The notes under the pieces are model-generated. The model was not told the DNA's origin. It was given only the letters and a program-made list of their open reading frames with translations, and did no database searches. From Juglans regia (lineage: Eukaryota > Streptophyta > Magnoliopsida > Fagales > Juglandaceae), in the NCBI RefSeq assembly GCF_001411555.2, contig NC_049911.1, forward strand, positions 4,092,001 through 4,156,000: a stretch of DNA of 64,000 nt. The letters are read 5' to 3'. Positions within the stretch are counted from its first letter, which is position 1. Each line of letters begins with the position of its first letter. Both the position numbers and the translations under genes were made by a program. Shown piece by piece: positions 57,370-64,000 of this stretch.

Positions 57370-57930
57370 CTTTTTTTGTTCCACCATTTCCTCACTTTCC
57401 CCCCCTCTCTCTCTCCCCCCGTACGCGTGACTCCCAGCCGAATCTTCCTCTGCCCAGCCCGACGCCGCCGTGCGTCGGTGAGCCTCACCGCCTCTTCCAC
57501 CGGCACCACCTCACTCTGGCGAGTCCCCCCACACCGGTCTCCCTCTCTCACGCTCTCTCTTCCTCTCTCTCGGTTGTGTGCAGCCCGAATGGGTTTGATG
57601 TTGCTGCGCCGCCATACGCCATCCTCCGGCGCCACCACCTCCACGGTAGCCTCCTCTCCTACCGGCCATCCCCCTCCAGCGAGCTCGGCCTCAATCTCCG
57701 TGCCGTTTGCTCCCACGAAATCTACCTCTCTCTTGCACGGGTTCTCCACACCCACGGCGGAGATCCACCTCCTCTGGCCACCGCACCACCACCGGGACCT
57801 CCTTTCGCCACCGACCATCTCTCGTAGCCGTCCTCATGCCCAGCCGAGCCACCATGGATGCTCACCTTCCCTCACGGACGCGCACTTCCCCTTCGGCCAC
57901 CTCCACCGTAATTTGTGGTGATTTTTTTTA
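57370..57930. other. GC-rich insert within the Helitron candidate
   Basis: This block of about 560 bp is strikingly richer in C and G than anything else nearby, and on the plus strand rich in CTCTCTC, CCGCC and CACC. Plus-strand frames (57376-57921) and minus-strand frames (57818-57345) are both open but low-complexity, with Pro/Ser/Thr-rich or Gly/Arg-rich translations. No domain is recognisable. It may be a captured piece of a host gene's 5' region, which cannot be settled here. Confidence 0.5.
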
Positions 57931-57988
57931 TTTTATGGTATTTTTGTTGTGATTTTGTGGTGATTTTGTTAATTTGTAGTATTTTTGT

Positions 57989-58232
57989 GAAGATTTTATG
58001 ATTATTTTGTGGTTTTACCGTGTATTTTTGTGATGGTTTTGCTGTGGTTTTGCATCTGTGGTTTTGTTTCGAGGATGCAGAGAGGGACGAGATGCGATTT
58101 GCTGAAGATTTTACCGTGTTATTACTGTTTGGTGAAGATTTTATGATGATTTTGTGGTTTTATCGTGTATTTTTGTGATGGTTTTGCTGTGATTTTACTT
58201 CGGTTTTGCATCTGTGGTTTTGCTTCGATGAT
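57989..58232. repeat. Two-copy tandem duplication, about 146-bp period
   Basis: GAAGATTTTATGATTATTTT...GTGTATTTTTGTGATGGTTT...GCATCTGTGGTTTTG at 57989-58076 recurs from about 58135 with small changes. It lies in the Helitron candidate on the side of its 5' end. Confidence 0.7.
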
Positions 58233-58389
58233 GCGATTTGCGATTTTACTTCGATTTACTTCGGTATATTTTTGAGAGGATGCGATTCGCGGTTTTGTAT
58301 TTTGCCGTGTTATTACTATTTACAATTACTGTTCATTACTGTTGATGTCACTGTTCATTAGGCGATAGGCGCTTTTAAGTATAAAGAGA

Positions 58390-59915
58390 TATAACTAATA
58401 TATGAAAATATGTGTCTCATATATATATATATATATATAATTTGTGTGTATATAATATTGAATACAATTATGGGTTGAAAAGAATAGGATCTATTATTAA
58501 AAATTAATATTTTTAATGTAAGTTTCATATTTATTATTGTTTTTTCAAAATAAATACGCGGTCATTGCACAACTCATACTATATCTAGCATTTATATATA
58601 TATATATATATGTATGTATATATATATATAGAAGAATTAAACATTTTTTGAATTGAAAATACGTTGAAAATATTAAAAACAAAAGTAAAGTTATTGACGT
58701 TAAAAGATAATGTTAAAATATTACAAAATTGAGTTGAAAAAAAATAAAAAATAAAAGACCGAGAAATTATTAAAATAATGAGATTTTAAAAAAAGAATGA
58801 TGAGACACATTTAAAATTATTAAAAAAAGTTTAAATTATATAAATCTTTTTTAGATTTTTAAAATTGAGTTATTCTATATTCTTATTAAGCTGGTGTTAC
58901 ACAATTCATATCACTTAAAAAGATAATATTTAATTTTTAAAATTTAAATTTTTAAAATTTTTCTTTTAAATTAAATTATGTCATATAAATTAAAAATATT
59001 AAAAAAAGGGAGAGATATTGGTGTTAAAGATAATATGAAAAAAAATCACAAACTTGAGTTAAGAAAAAATAAAGAGAAAAAAAATAAAAAATAGAGAAAT
59101 TATTAAAAATAATAAAATCGAAGAAAAAGAATTATGGGACATATTTAAAGTTAGAAAAAAAAAATTTAAATTATATAAATCCTTTATAGATTTCAAAATT
59201 ACATAAATGTCATTTGAATTTAAAAAGGATAAAATTTTCATCCAAATTAAAAAAATTATAAAATTATCATAAAACAGTTTGGATAAAAACTTTGTCTAGA
59301 ATTGCCTGAAACGGCCCAGAATTTAAAACAGAAGGAAACGAAGAGAGGGCCCGGCAATCATACCACTGCGGTCGAAAAAGCGTGTTCCCTTCGGATAACA
59401 CGCACAGTAGCCATCCTCGAGATTTTGGTAAAGGATAAATATAGATAGAAATTATTATGGAAAGTATTTATTTTATATATATAATATAATATTATCTAGA
59501 TTATATATTTTTTTAAATAAATATTAAGAATAATTAATTAAAAATAATTATATAATAAATATAAAATATGTATTATTATAATGATTTCTTTCTAATATTA
59601 ATTTTTTTTAACAGTCCAGAATAGTCCGCTTCTCATAGTATATTAAAATATTTTAAAAAAATAAAAAAATATGCCAATACAAAAAAATATTTTTTTTTTC
59701 TTTGAGCATGGTCAAGATGAGCGGTCACATTTGAATTTAAATATTTGTTAATAATATTGTAAATTTAAATATTTAAAAGTGTGTTAAAAAATATATAAAA
59801 AAAAGAAACAAATTTGAATTCTAAAATCAGTGGTTGTAGTGTCATCCTAAGTGTTTTTTTTTTTTTTTTAATTCGTTTGTTTTTAGAGATAGGATGAATT
59901 GAAATTAAAGTTAAA
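58390..59915. other. AT-rich spacer with microsatellites
   Basis: No gene. (AT)n or (TA)n runs occur at about 58419-58438 and 58598-58630. A CG-containing stretch at 59310-59430 stands out within very AT-rich DNA, but has no recognisable content. Confidence 0.45.
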
Positions 59916-59924
59916 AAGTTAAAT

Positions 59925-60405
59925 AAAATATTATTAGAATATATTTTTTAATATTATTTTATTTTAAGATTTAAAAAAATTAAATTATTTATTTTATTTT
60001 GTGTAAAAATTTAAAAAAATTATAATTATGAGATCAGAAATTTTATTTTTAAAATTTTAAGTTTTAATCTTGAAAGTAAACTAGGCCAGGTGCGATTTGG
60101 ACAATGGATTAAGATTAATTGAATTGAAATAGAAGGTAAAAGTTAAATTAAATATTATTATTTTAAAATTAAAAAAATTAAATTATTTATTTTATTTTAT
60201 TTAAAAATTTAAAAAAATTATAATAATAAGATGGAAAATTTTTAAAATTTTTAAAATTTTAAGTTTTAGTAAAGTATACTAGGTCAGGTGCGATTTGGAC
60301 ATTAGATTAAGATTAATTGAATTGAAATAGATGTTGAAAGTTAAATTAAATATTATTAAAATTTTAAAATTAAATTATTTAATATATTTTGTGTGACATG
60401 GATCG
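59925..60405. repeat. AT-rich tandem repeats, 198-bp period, upstream of F-box copy 4
   Basis: AGGTGCGATTTGGACAATGG at 60088 recurs as AGGTGCGATTTGGACATTAG at 60286, followed in both by ATTAAGATTAATTGAATTGA. An earlier partial copy lies from about 59925. The interior resembles the Tourist-like MITE family (TATTTTTTAATATTATTTTA). It ends about 55 bp before the start codon. Confidence 0.65.
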
Positions 60406-60460
60406 AAACGAATTAGTATAGGCATCCGGATGCGATGTTCTATGTTACTGAAGAGTAACG

Positions 60461-61579
60461 ATGGCGATGGCAAGGACGGTGATGACTCTGTCCGAAGACA
60501 TGATTGTGGAAATACTCCTGCGCTTGCCCGTCAAAATTTTGGCCCGGTTCAGGTGCGTTTCTAAACATTGGCGCTCTTTAATTTCCGATCCCCAATTTGC
60601 TAAAAGGCACTTCAAGCGAGCGTCAGAGCACACCCAAAAAATCCTACTATCGACCCCTTCTACACTTGGATTCATAGAGATTGATGCACCTTTCTGGGAC
60701 GCTTCTGCGGTGAGAGATCTCTTTTTCCGATTCAAGCAACGGGGTCGTGCTGTTAAGACGGTGGGATCTTGCAATGGTCTGGTATGCGTTGCCCTATATA
60801 ACCATAAGGATTTCTATATTTGGAATCCATCAACTGAAGCCCACAGGAAACTGCCTGACCCTGAAGTTTCACCCGATGGTGGGACGTACAAGTATGGCTT
60901 CGGCTATGATTCATCCTCTGGTGACTATAAGGTCCTTGTGGCCTCTTACGTTGCCAGGAATCCTGGTCATTTTCTTGGGTCTGAAGGCAAGCTTTTCTCG
61001 TTGAAAGGAAACTCCTGGATAAGAATTCAAGTCCTCGATAACCATATATATCTTACTACTCAAGCAGGGATCCTTTGCAATAGTGCTCTGCATTGGGAAG
61101 TCTTGTTGGACGAGCCTTATAATTGTGAAATGATCGTTGCGTTTAATTTAGCTGAGGAGAAATTCGTCAACGTTCCTTACCCTCCGATACCCATAGAAGA
61201 GTATGAAGAGGAAGAAGATATAGACATATGTTTTGGTGGTTTGAGGAATCTTGGGGGACGTCTATGTTGTACATGTTATAGAACTAACTTCGTCGAGTTA
61301 TTGGTAATGATGGAATATGGAGTGTAGCAATCATGGGAACGTATGTTTAAAGTTGTGTGTGATGATCCATTTGGATTTTTTATGAATTCATTCGCGCTAT
61401 GGTCCTCAAGTGCTGGTCAGTTTGTGGGCATATATAAGAGACGGGAGTTAATGAGGAAATTTTTTGAAAAAGAGACTCATGAGACCTTTGTTTTTTGTCG
61501 TCACCCACGTGATTGGGAAGCAGTTGTTTTTGCTGAGAGTTTACTTTCACCTAATGATTATGATTTGGACGATGTTTAA
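60461..61579 (+). pseudogene. F-box gene copy 4 with an in-frame stop
   Basis: The ATG at 60461 opens MAMARTVMTLSEDMIVEILL, an F-box (about residues 10-48), then GSCNGLVCVALYNHKDFYIW, NPSTEAHRKLPDPE, YGFGYDSSSGDYKVLVASY and CNSALHWEVLLDEP. A TAG at 61325-61327 ends the frame after 288 residues (MMEYGV). The same frame then stays open and family-like to 61579 (AVVFAESLLSPNDY). The other copies have a glutamine or arginine codon at that position, so a single C-to-T change explains the break. The F-box and most of the FBA region remain, so a shortened protein could still be made. Closest to the gene at 42520. Confidence 0.88.
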
Positions 61580-62160
61580 CATCCTTAATGGGCAATGACA
61601 GTTCCTGCACTCAAATTCTGGTGTATTTCCATTTTAGTAATTTTAAGATTGGATACATTTTTGCTTCTCTTCTTTATCACTTGTTTTGATACTCTCCCTC
61701 TTCAAAAGAAATGTAGAATGTTGACGTGTCTAACCATGAAAGATAAATGTGTAGGAGATTTTAATGGGTACATGTTATTCTGCATAATTTAAGATGAGTA
61801 TGTTCCAGTTATCAAATCCCATGCTAGAATTTCATTTTGATGTACCAATTGTTGCAAAATTATCTGTTCAGATAATATGTGACCCAGAAAGAGCGATGGC
61901 AGTAGTCTTTGTATGTTTGGAGTTGTGGGGTGGGGATATATATTTTGTTGGAGTGTTCTTGTTAGTTAGGAATTTGTGTTTCAGAGATTATTCGTGTTAG
62001 AACCCTTGGTTTTGATGTACCATTTGACTGCTAGAAGTATGTGATCATTCCAAGTGTGGGAGAGCTTGGGGGTCGGTGTTCTAATGAAGTGAGGTGTGTA
62101 TCCCAGGATTAGTCGGGACGCTATTCCTAGACACCTGGTGCCAATCAAATAAAAATGAAG
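61580..62160 (+). other. Duplicated 3' flank of F-box copy 4, first part
   Basis: CTGCACTCAAATTCTGGTGT (61612) matches the flank of the other copies. CCCAGAAAGAGCGATGGCAG followed by TAGTCTTTGTATGTTTGGAG (about 61882-61923) corresponds to CCTGAAAGAGTCGTAGTAGT at 26411. No gene. Confidence 0.65.
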
Positions 62161-62164
62161 TGAG

Positions 62165-63090
62165 GTGTGTATGGTGTGGGTTTGTGGAAAAATATTAGGA
62201 ATGGTTGGGAGGGTTTTGCTGGTCATTTTAGATTTGTGGTTGGTGAAGGATCTAGGGCCAGTTTTTGGCATGATACTTGGGGCGTTCATGCGGCCCTCAA
62301 GAACATGTTTCCTTCCCTCTTCCGGATTGCTTATGATCAGGAGGCTTGGGTGTTGGGTCTTTTGGATAGCTCTAGTGGCACTTTCTAGTGGAATGCTTGT
62401 TTTCCTAAGCTGCACAGGATTGGAAATGTGTGCTATTTCTGACCTTTTCAACTTGCTGTACGCTTCAAACATTGGTAGTGTTGAGGTGGACACGATGCTT
62501 GGATACATTCTGGGAATAAGAAGTTCACTGTTCGCTCATTGTACAAGCTTTTGTCATGTCAGAATCATAATCCTTTTCCTTAGAAGTGCATATGAAGGAG
62601 TAAGGTGCCTTCCAAAGTATATTTTTTTTTTGTTTTTCGGTTAGACAGAATTTCTTGGGAAAATCTTGACTATGGAAAATTTGAGGAAGCGTGGGTCTAT
62701 TGTAATGTATTGGTGCCATACGTGTAAAAAAAGTGGTGAAGCTGTAGCTTATTTCTTAACCGTGAGGTGGCAAGAATCTTATGGGATGAGATTTTTAGCA
62801 GGACCAAGCTTGCATGGGTGACATTTAGGAGGGTGGTGGATTTTTTTGTTTGCTGGATAGGCCTTTATGGCAACCCCCAACTTGCTGCTGTATGGAGAAT
62901 GATTCCTTTATTTCTCACATGGTGCATTTAGTTTGAAAGGAATGGTCAAAGCTGTAAAGATTGGGAGTGCTCTTTGAATGAGCTTAGAAGTTTCTTTTCC
63001 ACACCTTATTTTTTTGGGTTTCTGCTACGGTATTCAATGGGGCTAGCTGTCATGACTTTCTTATATCAATTTCTTGCTCCTTTAGGCTAC
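62165..63090 (+). mobile_element. LINE fragment inside the F-box 3' flank
   Basis: The plus strand encodes NIRNGWEGFAGHFRFVVGEG...FWHDTW (62185-62280), then a zinc-binding region in shifted frames (KILTMENLRKRGSIVMYWCH; TCKKSGEAVAYFL, 62660-62760) and tail segments. Both ends are eroded; neither a poly-A tail nor a target duplication was confirmed. Similarity to the F-box 2 flank stops before it and resumes after it. Confidence 0.75.
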
Positions 63091-63099
63091 ATCTATTTA

Positions 63100-63285
63100 C
63101 TTGATTCAGTAAAAAAGTATGTGCTTCCTCTTTAAAATCCTTCAAGAACAGCTTTGTTTAATTTTTTTCACTTAATAATATGCTTTCATTGCATGACCAT
63201 TTTAGGACATGGTAATTAGCATACCCCATATGAATTTGGCATATTAACCTTAGACCAGTTTTATTGCATAAGTTCATATGCCCAG
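63100..63285 (+). other. Duplicated 3' flank of F-box copy 4, second part
   Basis: TAAAATCCTTCAAGAACAGC, CATGACCATTTTAGGACATG and TGCATAAGTTCATATGCC match 26780-26935 downstream of F-box copy 2, in the same order and orientation. Confidence 0.7.
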
Positions 63286-64000
63286 GTTCTAATACGTCGA
63301 TTGATAAAGCTTGTTTTACAAACGTCTACATAAAGGATGCTGGCAAATGAACTACTCACAATTTATAGATTATGAATCGGGAACTCTATAGTGCGTTTCA
63401 CAGAATTTCGTTCTCAGATTTTATAGACTTTATGAATCTGTTCTGAATATGATGCAATTTCTTTTCCGCCTCTTTTAATTGTATAATGATGGTTTTACCT
63501 CATAATGAACTTGGTATAAAATGGGAGCTGTTAATTGCTAATAGTTTGGTGTTCTGGGGTCTTTGGGTTAGTGATTGTAGTATTGTGAGCTTATGGAAAG
63601 TTTGGGCAGACATTTGCGGATCATAATCTATGCCACACTAACTTCTGATCCCCAAGTCCCCAAATGGCACTCGGCTTGTGGTCATAGCTTGTTAAGATGC
63701 CTGTATGTAGTTGTGCCATGCTGCGTCGTTGATTCTCTGCCTGGGTTAAGATGGATCAGCTAACGGGTTGCTACTTGCTAGTCTTCAAGCTATATGCCAT
63801 ATTTGATTTATGCGATTGGTATTTAGTTTTTTGGATTAAATTCAAGGAAAGGGATATGTGCCTGTATGTAGTTGTGCCTTCTCTCGCTTCTAATGTGCTA
63901 GAGTTTTATACTTATTTTCTCCCCTTTTCCCTATTTGAGCTTTGAAGTGGTTATTTATTCGTTTAAAGAGGAAAATATGAGTCCCTTTTGAAAATGATGC
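63286..64000. other. Terminal spacer with no supported gene
   Basis: No coding region, RNA gene or repeat was recognised. A 64-codon ORF at 63751-63945 has no domain. TGCCTGTATGTAGTTGTGCC occurs twice, at 63699 and 63859. Confidence 0.4.

Larger units (their letters stand above)
56122..58389 (-). mobile_element. Helitron candidate (minus strand), 2.27 kb
   Basis: On the minus strand the element begins TCTCTTTATACTTAAAAGCG and ends in CTAG. Just before the end lies a hairpin AACGTGC-TTT-GCACGTT (56134-56150), 8 bp from CTAG. The bases outside are A on the 5' side and T on the 3' side, as for Helitron insertion between A and T, with no target duplication. There is no Rep/helicase ORF, so it would be non-autonomous. 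The middle holds a GC-rich insert and the rest is AT-rich. Confidence 0.75.

Noticed and set aside
57376..57921. 181-codon plus-strand ORF as a protein-coding gene
   Set aside because: Low-complexity Ser/Pro/Thr-rich translation, open frames on both strands because of GC content, no domain, and location inside a Helitron candidate.
61981..62644. Overlapping ORFs of 159 and 175 codons on opposite strands
   Set aside because: The region is a LINE fragment by its FWHDTW and zinc-binding motifs in another frame; these ORFs are shadows.

Overview
The window is nuclear DNA of a flowering plant. Evidence is the intron-less F-box genes of the plant F-box-associated type, plant L1-type LINEs, Athila-like Ty3/Gypsy elements primed by tRNA-Asp, a Copia element with the plant initiator-Met primer site, and many MITEs in AT-rich spacers. 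The repeat style (Tourist-like elements beginning GTTTGGAT, ACCGG-rich hAT elements) suggests a woody rosid, perhaps Fagales/Juglandaceae. That placement is an impression, not a demonstration.

Layout. 1-2.99 kb: AT-rich spacer, an 87-bp duplicated GC-rich unit and a decayed LINE. 3.0-4.57 kb: 5' part of a Copia element. 4.57-14.16 kb: an Athila-like element with a 5'-truncated left LTR, gag, protease, RT/RNase H, integrase and a full right LTR. A LINE RNase H remnant follows. 14.9-17.1 kb: MITEs, one carrying a hAT element with a perfect 8-bp target duplication. 17.4-18.7 kb: F-box gene 1, followed by a Tourist-like element. 19.6-24.8 kb: repeat-rich spacer. 25.0-26.1 kb: F-box gene 2. 26.9-36.2 kb: LINE fragment, minisatellite, three further hAT elements (one nested in another) and a SINE-like element split by a MITE. 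36.5-42.15 kb: a nearly full-length LINE on the minus strand bounded by a 19-bp target duplication. 42.5-43.6 kb: F-box gene 3. 44.2-56.0 kb: LINE fragments, a decayed minus-strand Athila-like element and a large inverted repeat. 56.1-58.4 kb: a minus-strand Helitron candidate with a GC-rich insert. 60.5-61.6 kb: F-box copy 4, broken by a stop codon and followed by a LINE fragment.

The only plausible host genes are the four F-box copies. All lie on the plus strand, all are single-exon, and all derive from one duplicated segment whose 3' flank is still recognisable at copies 1, 2 and 4. Copies 1 and 2 form one pair, and copies 3 and 4 another. Their products would be substrate-recognition subunits of SCF ubiquitin ligases; targets cannot be read from sequence. 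Everything else is transposable-element sequence, mostly dead, that inserted between and beside these copies and pushed them 7-17 kb apart. No tRNA, rRNA, CRISPR array or prokaryotic operon was seen. Boundaries marked approximate were judged by eye, without alignment software.
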